Positions 1 to 6,889 of a stretch of 40,031 bases of DNA are shown here, in pieces (position 1 is the first letter of the stretch; each line of letters begins with the position of its first letter). The stretch comes from Sphingomonas bacterium. GTDB taxonomy: Bacteria; Pseudomonadota; Alphaproteobacteria; Sphingomonadales; Sphingomonadaceae. The notes beneath the pieces are model-generated. The model had not been told where the DNA came from. It was given only the letters and a program-made list of their open reading frames with translations, and did no database searches. Where the stretch lies: assembly GCA_030149245.1 (NCBI GenBank), contig JASBRX010000026.1, positions 1-40,031 of the forward strand. Direction: 5' to 3'. The position numbers were made by a program, and so were the translations under genes.

Positions 1-9
1 CCCCCAACT

Positions 10-92
10 CCGTTCAGACTGAGCCTGTCGAAGCCCTGCCCTTCCTCACTAGTGGAAGAAAGACAGCCCTTCGACAAGCTCAGGGCGAACGG
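10..92. repeat. Imperfect inverted repeat downstream of tig
   Basis: Two 29-base arms (10-38 and 64-92) are near-perfect reverse complements. Each contains a version of the core GAGCTTGTCGAAGGGC. The loop holds a second small palindrome, CACTAGTG, flanked by CTTCC and GGAAG. The arm resembles a dispersed intergenic element that I recall as common in sphingomonad genomes. It begins 4 bp beyond the tig stop, so its transcript would fold into a strong hairpin and could end or stabilise the tig mRNA. No T-run follows, so classical Rho-independent termination is not shown. Confidence 0.75.
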
Positions 93-96
93 TGAA

Positions 97-1662
97 TTAC
101 TCCGCAGCCTTCTTCTTGGCCGGAGCCTTCTTCTTCGGCGCTTCGGCCGCAGCTTCACCGTCGTCGGCCTTGGCGGCCTTCTTGGCGGGAGCCTTCTTTG
201 CCGGCTTCACCTCTTCGGCGGCAGCTTCAGCGGCGGGCTCTTCGGCCTTCTTCGCCTTGGCCTTCTTCGCGGGCTTGTGGTCGTGATCATGGTCGTGGTT
301 GCAGTCCGGGCCATGGACGTGCGGCACCGCGCCTTCCTCGCTCTCGATGGCGGCTTCCAGCTCTTCGCGGGTCACTTCGCGCTCGCTGATCTCCGCCTTC
401 TCGAACAGGAAATCGACGACCTTGTCCTCATAGAGCGGCGCGCGCAGCTGGGCGGCGGCCATCGGCTCCTGCTGGATATACTGGAAGAAGCGCTGCTGGT
501 CTTCCGGGCGGTACTGCTGCGCGGCCTGGGCGATCAGGCGGTTCATTTCCGCCTGGGTCACCTCAACGCCGTTCGCCTGACCGATTTCCGAGAGCAGCAG
601 GCCCAGACGCACGCGGCGCTCGGCGATCGCGCGGTAATCGTCCTTTTCCTTCTCCAGATCGGCCTTGGCGGCTTCGGGATCTTCCTCATGGCCGGCTTCG
701 TGCTGAAGCTGCGCCCAGATCTGCTGGAACTCGGCGTCGACCATCGACGGCGGGACCGGGAAGTCGTGCCCGGCGGCGAGCTGGTCGAGCAGCTTGCGCT
801 TCATATAGGTGCGCGTCAGGCCGCCGGTCTCATTCTCCATCTGGCCGCGCAGGATGCCGCGCAGCTGATCGAGGCTCTCGAGACCGAGGTTCTTCGCCAG
901 GTCTTCATCGACCTTCACTTCGCCGGCGGTCTTCACCGCGGTGATCTTGAGGTCGAAGGTCGCGGGCTTGCCGGCCAGCGTGTCGACGCCATAATCCCCG
1001 GGGAAGGTCACTTCGATCTGCTTCTCGTCGCCGGCCTTCACGCCGACGATCTGGTCCTCGAAGCCCGGGATCAGACGGCCGGAGCCGATTTCGATCGCCA
1101 TGCCCTCGCCAGTGCCCCCGTCGAATGCGACGCCATCGACCTTGCCGACGAAATCCATCGTGACCTGGTCGCCCTGCTTCGCCTTGTAGCTGGCCTTGGC
1201 GTCTTCCCATGCCTTTTGCTGGCCGGCGATCTGCATGATCTGCGCATCGACTGCTTCGTCGCTGACCGGAACGATCAGACGCTCGAGCTTCAGACCCTCG
1301 ATCGACGGGGTCGGAACGTCGGGCAGAACTTCCAGCTCGACCTTTACCTCGGCATCGCTGCCGGGCTTGAAGTCGCCCTCCAGGCTCACCGACGGCTGCA
1401 TCGCGGGGCGCAGCTTGTGGTCGGCGATCAGCTTCTGCACGCCTTCCTGGATGGTCGTGTTGAGCGCGTCCTGGGTCAGCGCCTCACCGTGCATCTTGCG
1501 GACCAGGTTGGTCGGCACCTTGCCGGGGCGGAAGCCGGGCATGCGGATCTGCGGGGCAACGCGCTTCACCTCGGCGTCGACACGGCTGTCGATATCCGCT
1601 GCGGTGATCTTGAGGGTGTAGGCGCGCTTGAGGCCTTCGTTCAACGTCTCGACGGTCTGCAT
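97..1662 (-). CDS. tig: Trigger factor (ribosome-associated chaperone / PPIase)
   Basis: A 521-residue trigger factor that binds nascent chains at the ribosome exit tunnel. The ribosome-binding signature GFRPGKVP lies at residues 43-50. An FKBP-type prolyl isomerase domain follows (about 155-245), then the helical C-terminal domain. The ATG at 1662 was chosen because the longer open frame runs back through the tRNA-Leu gene and gives the well-known spurious MAELVDALVLGT peptide. The last 74 residues (448-521) are unusual: a His/Asp stretch with one Cys, then alternating Lys/Ala/Pro and Glu/Ala blocks that look disordered. Typical family members end near 430-450 residues. The gene lies 68 bp after tRNA-Leu and may share its transcript. 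Confidence 0.97.
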   Translation of the reverse strand: MQTVETLNEGLKRAYTLKITAADIDSRVDAEVKRVAPQIRMPGFRPGKVPTNLVRKMHGEALTQDALNTTIQEGVQKLIADHKLRPAMQPSVSLEGDFKPGSDAEVKVELEVLPDVPTPSIEGLKLERLIVPVSDEAVDAQIMQIAGQQKAWEDAKASYKAKQGDQVTMDFVGKVDGVAFDGGTGEGMAIEIGSGRLIPGFEDQIVGVKAGDEKQIEVTFPGDYGVDTLAGKPATFDLKITAVKTAGEVKVDEDLAKNLGLESLDQLRGILRGQMENETGGLTRTYMKRKLLDQLAAGHDFPVPPSMVDAEFQQIWAQLQHEAGHEEDPEAAKADLEKEKDDYRAIAERRVRLGLLLSEIGQANGVEVTQAEMNRLIAQAAQQYRPEDQQRFFQYIQQEPMAAAQLRAPLYEDKVVDFLFEKAEISEREVTREELEAAIESEEGAVPHVHGPDCNHDHDHDHKPAKKAKAKKAEEPAAEAAAEEVKPAKKAPAKKAAKADDGEAAAEAPKKKAPAKKKAAE

Positions 1663-1730
1663 TCTATCGGGCTTCCTGCTCTGGAAGTGGAATCGGATTC
1701 GCGGCGTCCCCCCTGGCGCCGGGCGGAAAC

Positions 1731-1815
1731 TGGTGCGGGCGAAGGGACTCGAACCCCCACATCTTGCGATACTGGTACCTAAAACCAGCGCGTCTACCAG
1801 TTCCGCCACGCCCGC
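1731..1815 (-). tRNA. tRNA-Leu, anticodon UAG
   Basis: Read on the minus strand, the 7-bp acceptor stem GCGGGCG pairs with CGCCCGC, followed by A and an encoded CCA (1731-1733). The anticodon stem CTGGT/ACCAG encloses the loop TTTAGGT, giving anticodon UAG (reads CUA-type Leu codons). The T-arm contains GGTTCGAGTCC. At 85 nt, the long variable arm fits a class II leucine tRNA. Confidence 0.97.
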
Positions 1816-1841
1816 ATTCAGGACACCGCAGGTCGGGCGCG

Positions 1842-1869
1842 TCTATAGCAATGCGGGTGCCGGGGGCAA
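1842..1869 (-). promoter_or_regulatory. Candidate sigma-70 promoter for tRNA-Leu (and tig)
   Basis: On the minus strand TTGCCC (1869-1864) and TATAGA (1847-1842) are separated by 16 bp, and the -10 lies about 27 bp upstream of the mature tRNA 5' end. The match and position are reasonable for a stable-RNA promoter. No experimental support is available. Confidence 0.45.
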
Positions 1870-1926
1870 GGGCGATGCCGCTTATCGTGCAGAATCGCGG
1901 GAAAGCAGCGCGAATGCGCGGTCTTT

Positions 1927-2319
1927 TTAGGCGTTCAACCCGATCCGCCAGGCATGCGGCGCCACCGGATGGACGAAAATCAGATCGCGGGCGCCGATCA
2001 GCGCGCCGTCGCGTTCGGGCAATGCACCCGGCTCGGCAATCACTGCCACCCGCCCCCTCCAGCCACGCGCGCGCAGCCGCTCCACGGCGGCAAGGCTGCC
2101 GCCATCGGTCCGGACCGAGATGACCAGCCAGTCGGCGTCGATCGCCTTGGCATCGTCCGCCAAGGCATGGGTGCTGTCATAGGACCGCACGCGATGCCGC
2201 TGCCCCGACAGCACCATGTGCAAGGCGCGCCGCGACGCATCGTCGGGATCGACCAGCGCGATGGACAGCGCCGGATCGTCCGCATCGGTGGCAGGGGGAA
2301 TGGTGGTACGCTGATCCAT
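1927..2319 (-). CDS. Pseudo-receiver domain protein, third gene of fixLJ cluster
   Basis: A 130-residue protein made of a single CheY-like fold. The N-terminal LVDPDD fits the acidic pocket of receivers. Aligned by eye to the neighbouring FixJ, the phospho-acceptor Asp is replaced by Ser (WLVISVRTDGG versus CILLDIRMPEMDG), the conserved Thr by Ala, and the conserved Lys by His. It should therefore not be phosphorylated in the usual way. There is no output domain. It starts 50 bp after the fixJ stop on the same strand, so it is probably co-transcribed. It could dock on FixL or FixJ as a modulator, but that is inference. No clear Shine-Dalgarno precedes the ATG at 2319. Confidence 0.7.
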   Translation of the reverse strand: MDQRTTIPPATDADDPALSIALVDPDDASRRALHMVLSGQRHRVRSYDSTHALADDAKAIDADWLVISVRTDGGSLAAVERLRARGWRGRVAVIAEPGALPERDGALIGARDLIFVHPVAPHAWRIGLNA

Positions 2320-2369
2320 CGCGCGGCATCGTGCCGAAAACGGGCAGCCACCGCGTTACGGAAATATCC

Positions 2370-2990
2370 TTAGTCAGATGCGTCGAGCCCCGCCGCAAAG
2401 GCGATGCGCAGCGCTTCGGACAGGCTGCGTACCTCCAGCTTGGTCATCACATTTGCGCGATGGACCTCCACCGTGCGCGGCGAGATGCCCAGGTCATAGG
2501 CGATGGTCTTGTTGGGATGGCCCGCGACCAGGCCGCGCAGCACGTCGCGCTCGCGCGGCGTCAGCGCGGCGATCCGCACCGCCGCCTCCTGCCCTTCGAC
2601 CTCGGCGGTTTCCGCCCGACCGAGCCGCTCGAACCCGCGATCGAGCGCAGCGAGCAGCAGCGCCTTCTCGAACGGCTTTTCAAGGAAATCGAGCGCACCC
2701 TGCTTCATCGCCGTCACCGCGGTCGCGACGTCGCCATGTCCGGTCAGCATGATCACCGGCAGCGCGATGCCGCGCGCGTTCAGTTCGCGCTGCACCTCCA
2801 GCCCGTCCATTTCGGGCATCCGGATGTCGAGCAGGATGCAGCCGGGGTCGGGGTGGCGCGCCTCCTTGAGAAACGCCACGCCCGACGGATATGCACGGAC
2901 ATCATAACCCGAAGTCTTCAGCAGGAAGCTGGCCGAGCGGCGCACCGCATCCTCGTCATCGATCAGATGGATCAACGGCTTTTCGCTCAT
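2370..2990 (-). CDS. fixJ: FixJ-family response regulator
   Basis: A 206-residue two-domain regulator. The receiver (about 1-120) carries the acidic pair D11-D12, phospho-acceptor D55 in LLDIRMPEMDG, T83 and K105. A LuxR/NarL-type helix-turn-helix covers about 140-195 (LTPRERDVLRGLVAG, then SPRTVEVHRANVMTKL). This is the FixJ layout: phosphorylation by FixL activates transcription of low-oxygen genes. Its ATG overlaps the fixL stop (ATGA), so the pair is translationally coupled. Likely targets in this window are the bd oxidase, hemN, usp and ompW genes, inferred from location and a shared upstream motif. Confidence 0.93.
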   Translation of the reverse strand: MSEKPLIHLIDDEDAVRRSASFLLKTSGYDVRAYPSGVAFLKEARHPDPGCILLDIRMPEMDGLEVQRELNARGIALPVIMLTGHGDVATAVTAMKQGALDFLEKPFEKALLLAALDRGFERLGRAETAEVEGQEAAVRIAALTPRERDVLRGLVAGHPNKTIAYDLGISPRTVEVHRANVMTKLEVRSLSEALRIAFAAGLDASD

Positions 2991-4489
2991 TCATGGGTCT
3001 CCGCACTGGGAATGGTGAACCACAGGGTCGTGCCGCCGCCGGGCCGGGCATCGGCGTCGATCCGCCCGCCATGCGCCTCGATGATCGTGCGGCAGATCGA
3101 CAGGCCAAGGCCAAGGCCGTTTGGCTTGCTGGTGTTAAAGGCATCGAACAGGCGTGGGCGGATGTCCGGATCGATCCCGGGGCCGGTGTCGCTGACCTCG
3201 ACCCGGATCATGCCGTCGCCCTGCACGCGCGTCGCGATGGTGACGTCGCGCACCGGCATGCCTTCCAGCGCCTCGACCGCATTGCGGACGAGATTGACCA
3301 GCACCTGCTGAATCTGGACCCGGTCGACCAGCGCGAGCCGGGCATCGGGGTCGAGGTCCTTGAGACCGCGCACCCCACGCTCACGCGCACCGGTCATCGC
3401 GAGCCGTGTGGCTTCCTCAACCATCTGCGGCAGCGACTCAACGCGCTTCTCGACCTCTCCCCGCGCGACGAATTCGCGCAGCCGCCGGACGATATTCCCC
3501 GCGCGCAGTGCCTCGGTCGCGGATTCGGTCACAGCCTCGCCCAGCATCTCGAGGTCCGGCTCGCCTGCCGCGACCAGGTCACGCGCCGCCTCCATATAGT
3601 TGGCGATTGCGGTCAGCGGCTGGTTCAACTCATGGGCCAGTGTCGACGCCATCGTGCCCATCGCCGAGACGCGCGAGACATGCACCAGTTCGGACTGCAG
3701 CTCCTTCATGCGCAATTCAGCGCGCTGGCGTTCGGACAGGTCGCGAATGAAGCCGGTGAAGATGCGGTGCCCGGCGCTGCGGGCCTCGCCCACGGCCAGC
3801 TCCATCGGAAACTCGCTGCCGTCGCGTCGCTTGCCGACCACGATGCGGCCGATGCCGATGATGCGGCGCTCCCCAGTGCGGCAATAATGGTCGATATAGT
3901 CGTCGTGCCGCAGCCGGTCGCCGTCGGGCATCATCATCGCGATATTCTTGCCGACCACTTCGGATTCCAGATAACCGAACAGGCGTTCTGCCGCCGCGCT
4001 GAACGACAGGATCTGGCCGCGATCGTCGATGACGATCATCGCATCTGGAACGGTGGCAAGGATCGAGCGCAGGTGCAGTTCGCTCCGCGCCACCGCGCCT
4101 GCCGCCGCCTTGCGATCGGTAATGTCCTCGATCGTCCCGCCAAAGCCGAGCAGCGCTCCGCCCTCGTCGCGCAGCGCGATAATGCGGGCGTCGGCGGCGA
4201 ATTCCGTCGAGTCCTGCCGCCGCCGCCACCCCTCTTCGGCATAGCGACCATAGGTTACGGCGCGGTCGAGATCGTCGCGCGGCTTGCCGGCGGCGGAGTC
4301 GGCTGCCGAATAGAGCATCGCCATCGGCTGCCCGACCGCAGCGCCGGCCTCATAGCCGAGCAAAATCTGTGCGCCGGGGTTCCAGCTGCGGATCGTGCCA
4401 TCCGGGTCCATCAGGAACTGCGCACGGTCGAGGTCGCTGGCGATGAAGCGCGCGGCAAGTTTTTCGACGATGTCGCCCCCCATATCCAT
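2987..4489 (-). CDS. fixL: FixL-type oxygen-sensing histidine kinase (two PAS, haem PAS)
   Basis: Soluble hybrid of two PAS domains (about 20-125 and 135-255) and a HisKA/HATPase transmitter, 500 residues from the ATG at 4489. The second PAS is a haem PAS: RHDDYIDHY supplies the proximal haem histidine (H195), and IIGIGRIVVGKRRDG supplies the arginine (R215) that matches R220 of Bradyrhizobium FixL. The position matching Bradyrhizobium R206 is His. The H-box is LAHELNQPLTAIANY (phospho-H286), with N, G1 and G2 boxes after it. In the known family, unliganded haem switches the kinase on. An in-frame TTG at 4519 would add ten residues; the ATG has a plausible AGGCAGG ribosome site. No membrane segment is seen. 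Confidence 0.92.
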   Translation of the reverse strand: MDMGGDIVEKLAARFIASDLDRAQFLMDPDGTIRSWNPGAQILLGYEAGAAVGQPMAMLYSAADSAAGKPRDDLDRAVTYGRYAEEGWRRRQDSTEFAADARIIALRDEGGALLGFGGTIEDITDRKAAAGAVARSELHLRSILATVPDAMIVIDDRGQILSFSAAAERLFGYLESEVVGKNIAMMMPDGDRLRHDDYIDHYCRTGERRIIGIGRIVVGKRRDGSEFPMELAVGEARSAGHRIFTGFIRDLSERQRAELRMKELQSELVHVSRVSAMGTMASTLAHELNQPLTAIANYMEAARDLVAAGEPDLEMLGEAVTESATEALRAGNIVRRLREFVARGEVEKRVESLPQMVEEATRLAMTGARERGVRGLKDLDPDARLALVDRVQIQQVLVNLVRNAVEALEGMPVRDVTIATRVQGDGMIRVEVSDTGPGIDPDIRPRLFDAFNTSKPNGLGLGLSICRTIIEAHGGRIDADARPGGGTTLWFTIPSAETHE

Positions 4490-4523
4490 GTCCTGCCTAT
4501 GCCCGCAGCATCCGGGCAAAACC

Positions 4524-4543
4524 CATTGGGAAAACTACCAATG
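4524..4543. promoter_or_regulatory. Perfect 6-bp inverted repeat in the fixL/ompW divergent promoter
   Basis: CATTGG (4524-4529) and CCAATG (4538-4543) are exact reverse complements with an 8-bp spacer. They sit in the 125-bp region between the fixL and ompW starts. On the fixL strand the element includes GTAGTTTTCC, one of three GTA-N4-TCC sites noted in this window. It is a candidate operator for FixJ or another regulator of both genes. Confidence 0.45.
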
Positions 4544-4614
4544 CAGCTGCGCGCCGCAATATCCGATGCCGCCGCCGCGCATCCTTCGCGCAAGACTGTA
4601 GCGGGGAACAACCC

Positions 4615-5268
4615 ATGAAAACCACCCATGTCGTCATCGGTGTCCTGGCCTGTGCGGCCGGCGTCCAACCTGCCATCGCCAAGGAAGGCGATTTCCTGGT
4701 GCGCGGCCGCGCGATCCTGGTCGCGCCGACTGAAAGCTCCGGCCCGGTCACGCCCGGCTTTCCGGGTAGCGAGGTCGGCGTGAGCAACGCCGTGATGCCG
4801 GAAGTCGATTTCACCTATATGCTGACCGACAATATCGGCACCGAGCTGATCCTGGCCACGACCAAGCATGACGCGCAGGGCCGCGGCACGCTGTCGGGCT
4901 TTGACGAGCTGGCCAGCACCTGGGTGCTGCCGCCGACGCTGACGCTGCAATATCATTTCGCACCCGAGGGCAAGGTTCGCCCCTATGTCGGCGCGGGCGT
5001 CAACTACACGATCTTCTACTCGACCAAGGCGAGCGATGCGCTGGTGACCGCGATCGGCGCGACCGATGTCGAGATGGATGACAGCTTCGGCTATGCGCTG
5101 CAGGCTGGCGTGGACATCGACCTCAACGAGAAGATGTTCCTCAACCTCGACGTCAAGTATATCGACATGGACACGACGGCGCGGCTGCGCACCGGCGCTG
5201 CCACCAACACGGCGCGGATCAGCATCGATCCGATCGTGGCCGGCGTCGGCATCGGCTTCCGCTTCTGA
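4615..5268 (+). CDS. ompW: OmpW-family outer-membrane beta-barrel protein
   Basis: A 217-residue OmpW-type porin with a signal peptide of about 22 residues ending in PAIA. The mature part alternates polar and aromatic residues as in an eight-stranded barrel. Family hallmarks include FLVRGRAILVAP near the mature N-terminus, the YMLTDNIGTELILATTKH strand pair, the PEGKVRPYVGAGVNYT segment, and a C-terminal GVGIGFRF ending in Phe. OmpW proteins carry small hydrophobic molecules across the outer membrane and are often induced in low oxygen. It is divergent from fixL and is followed at once by a strong terminator, so it is a monocistronic unit. Confidence 0.93.
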   Translation: MKTTHVVIGVLACAAGVQPAIAKEGDFLVRGRAILVAPTESSGPVTPGFPGSEVGVSNAVMPEVDFTYMLTDNIGTELILATTKHDAQGRGTLSGFDELASTWVLPPTLTLQYHFAPEGKVRPYVGAGVNYTIFYSTKASDALVTAIGATDVEMDDSFGYALQAGVDIDLNEKMFLNLDVKYIDMDTTARLRTGAATNTARISIDPIVAGVGIGFRF

Positions 5269-5276
5269 ACGAAAAT

Positions 5277-5311
5277 GGGCGGCGATCCGATTGGATTGCC
5301 GCCCTTTTTTT
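5277..5311 (+). terminator. Rho-independent terminator after ompW
   Basis: GGGCGGC (5277-5283) pairs with GCCGCCC (5298-5304). An inner ATCC/GGAT pairing extends the stem, and seven T follow (5305-5311). It lies 8 bp after the ompW stop. It may also serve the convergent quinone-reductase gene, because an ATTTTC stretch follows the stem on the other strand. Confidence 0.9.
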
Positions 5312-5328
5312 GTGCGCGCTTTACAGCT

Positions 5329-5994
5329 TCAGACGTTCGGTTCGAGCAGCAATTTCGGGGGCAGGTCGCCATAGCGCAGCACCGTCGCCCGTTCGCGCGC
5401 GGTCTGTCGCACCGTCGCGAGATGCTCGGCAACAAACCGCCCATCCAGTCCCGGCACGACCGCGTCGAAATGGACATGGTGGCAGTCGGCAAGGCCAAAG
5501 GCGCGGGTCAGATAGATATCGAACGCCTGTTTGAGCGCGAGCCATTGCCCCCGCTCCTCCAGCCAGGGCCGGGTCGCCGCCGAGGTCGAAAAGATGATGA
5601 GCCGTTTCCCGCGCAGCGCCGGGCTGGGCAGCTGCGCCTTCAGCTCCTCGGGCGAGAAGTCGGCGCCGAGCACGCGATCGACATAGCCCTTGATCATCGC
5701 TGGAGGCATGCCGAACCAGATCGGGTAGACCAGCACGATTGCGCTCGCGCCCTCGATCTGTGCGAGCGAGGTCGCGACATCGGGGCGCGGCTTGAACCCC
5801 GGCCCGGGCAATTCGTCACGCCGCAGCAGCGGATCGAAGTTCCGGGCATAGAGATCATCGACCTCGACAATCTGGTGGAGCCTCTCGACCTCCTCGCGAT
5901 AGGCGCGGACGATGGCGTGGTTGAAGCTGTCGAGGCCGGGATGCCCCAGCACAACCAGATGGCGCAGGGAGGCAGGATCGCGTGGCTGGGTCAT
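5329..5994 (-). CDS. Flavodoxin-fold NAD(P)H:quinone oxidoreductase family protein
   Basis: A 221-residue member of the NQO1/KefF/MdaB flavodoxin_2 family, expected to bind FMN or FAD and pass two electrons from NAD(P)H to quinones or similar acceptors. The N-terminal VLGHPGLDSFNHAIVRAY is the phosphate-binding strand-loop-helix. LVYPIWFGMPPAMIKGYVDR is the strongly conserved central motif. A GKRLIIFSTSA strand follows. The ATG at 5994 has GGAG 8 bp upstream. It lies 13 bp after the universal stress protein gene and is probably its operon partner. The exact substrate cannot be read from the sequence. Confidence 0.85.
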   Translation of the reverse strand: MTQPRDPASLRHLVVLGHPGLDSFNHAIVRAYREEVERLHQIVEVDDLYARNFDPLLRRDELPGPGFKPRPDVATSLAQIEGASAIVLVYPIWFGMPPAMIKGYVDRVLGADFSPEELKAQLPSPALRGKRLIIFSTSAATRPWLEERGQWLALKQAFDIYLTRAFGLADCHHVHFDAVVPGLDGRFVAEHLATVRQTARERATVLRYGDLPPKLLLEPNV

Positions 5995-6007
5995 CGCGTG
6001 GACTCCT

Positions 6008-6811
6008 TCACTGGGCGAGGAACACCGGATAGGGGCTGTGATGCAGCAGATCGCGCGTGACCCCGCCGAACAGCGTTTCGATCAGGCGCGACTGGCCATA
6101 GCCGCCCATCACGATCATCGACGGTTCGATCTTGAGCGCCTGTGCAAGGATCTGTTGCCCGATGCGGCCCGGCTCGGCCGGAACCACCATGATCTCGGGG
6201 CGGACGCCGTGGCGCGAGAGATAGCTTGCCGCCAGCTCCGGCGGGTGCTTGAGCGATCCGCGATCGATGCTGAGAATGCGCACCTCCCGCGCCAGACCGA
6301 GTAGCGGGACAGCGGCGCGCAGGGCAGCGTCGGACTCGTCGGACCCGTCCCATGCGACCAGCGCTGTGCCGTTCATCGTGACGCCGCGCGTGGCGCAGGG
6401 CACGGCTAGGACGGGGCGATTGAGCCGCAGCATCGCCGCGACGACTCCGTCCATTTCACCGCCGGGGAAGCCATCGAACACCGTGTTGATGACGACCAGA
6501 TCGGTGAGCGCGGTGTGCGAGGCGAGGCAGGATGCGACATCGCCCATGCACTCGGCCAGCGTCCAGGGCGTATCCTCCATCGTCAGGCGGGCCTTGACCC
6601 GCGCGCGATTGGCATCCTGCACGTCCAGTTCTTCGGCAATATGCGCCGCCAGCGTCGCCGGGCCGATCACCGGATCCTCGGCAATTGGCGGCATCGCGGT
6701 CACGTCGATCGCGATCAGATGGCCGTGGAGCGCACGGACCAGATCCAGCGCGGCCTGAAGCCGCGACTCCTGCCCGGCATCGGCGTGGATCAGCACGGCA
6801 ACATTCTTCAC
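6008..6811 (-). CDS. Tandem universal stress protein (UspA superfamily)
   Basis: A 267-residue cytoplasmic protein built from two Usp domains. The first (about 1-140) looks degenerate. The second (about 145-267) keeps the nucleotide-binding motif GGYGQSRLIETLFGGVTRD, which matches the G-x2-G-x9-G(S/T) pattern, and ends SPYPVFLAQ, as typical Usp proteins do. Such tandem proteins are often induced by hypoxia or stationary phase. It is followed by the quinone reductase gene. A candidate GTA-N4-TCC regulator site lies about 60 bp upstream of its ATG. Confidence 0.9.
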   Translation of the reverse strand: MKNVAVLIHADAGQESRLQAALDLVRALHGHLIAIDVTAMPPIAEDPVIGPATLAAHIAEELDVQDANRARVKARLTMEDTPWTLAECMGDVASCLASHTALTDLVVINTVFDGFPGGEMDGVVAAMLRLNRPVLAVPCATRGVTMNGTALVAWDGSDESDAALRAAVPLLGLAREVRILSIDRGSLKHPPELAASYLSRHGVRPEIMVVPAEPGRIGQQILAQALKIEPSMIVMGGYGQSRLIETLFGGVTRDLLHHSPYPVFLAQ

Positions 6812-6869
6812 GGCCCATCTCCCAATCGATCGGGGAGAAATTAGGCGGGGTGCGACCTGCCCAATATGA

Positions 6870-6879
6870 GGAGTGATAC
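6870..6879 (-). promoter_or_regulatory. GTA-N4-TCC motif upstream of usp
   Basis: Minus-strand GTATCACTCC lies about 60 bp before the usp ATG and overlaps the palindrome TACGTA (6877-6882). It shares the GTA-N4-TCC pattern with sites before fixL and cydA. It is short and degenerate, so it stays a candidate. Confidence 0.3.
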
Positions 6880-6889
6880 GTAGTCCGCT

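Noticed and set aside
52..1782. Plus-strand 576-codon open frame over tig
   Set aside because: It is the antisense shadow of tig; GC-rich codon bias keeps the other strand open. No ribosome site and no family-like sequence.
1663..1809. N-terminal extension of tig (MAELVDALVLGT...)
   Set aside because: It is the tRNA-Leu gene read in frame, a common artefact.
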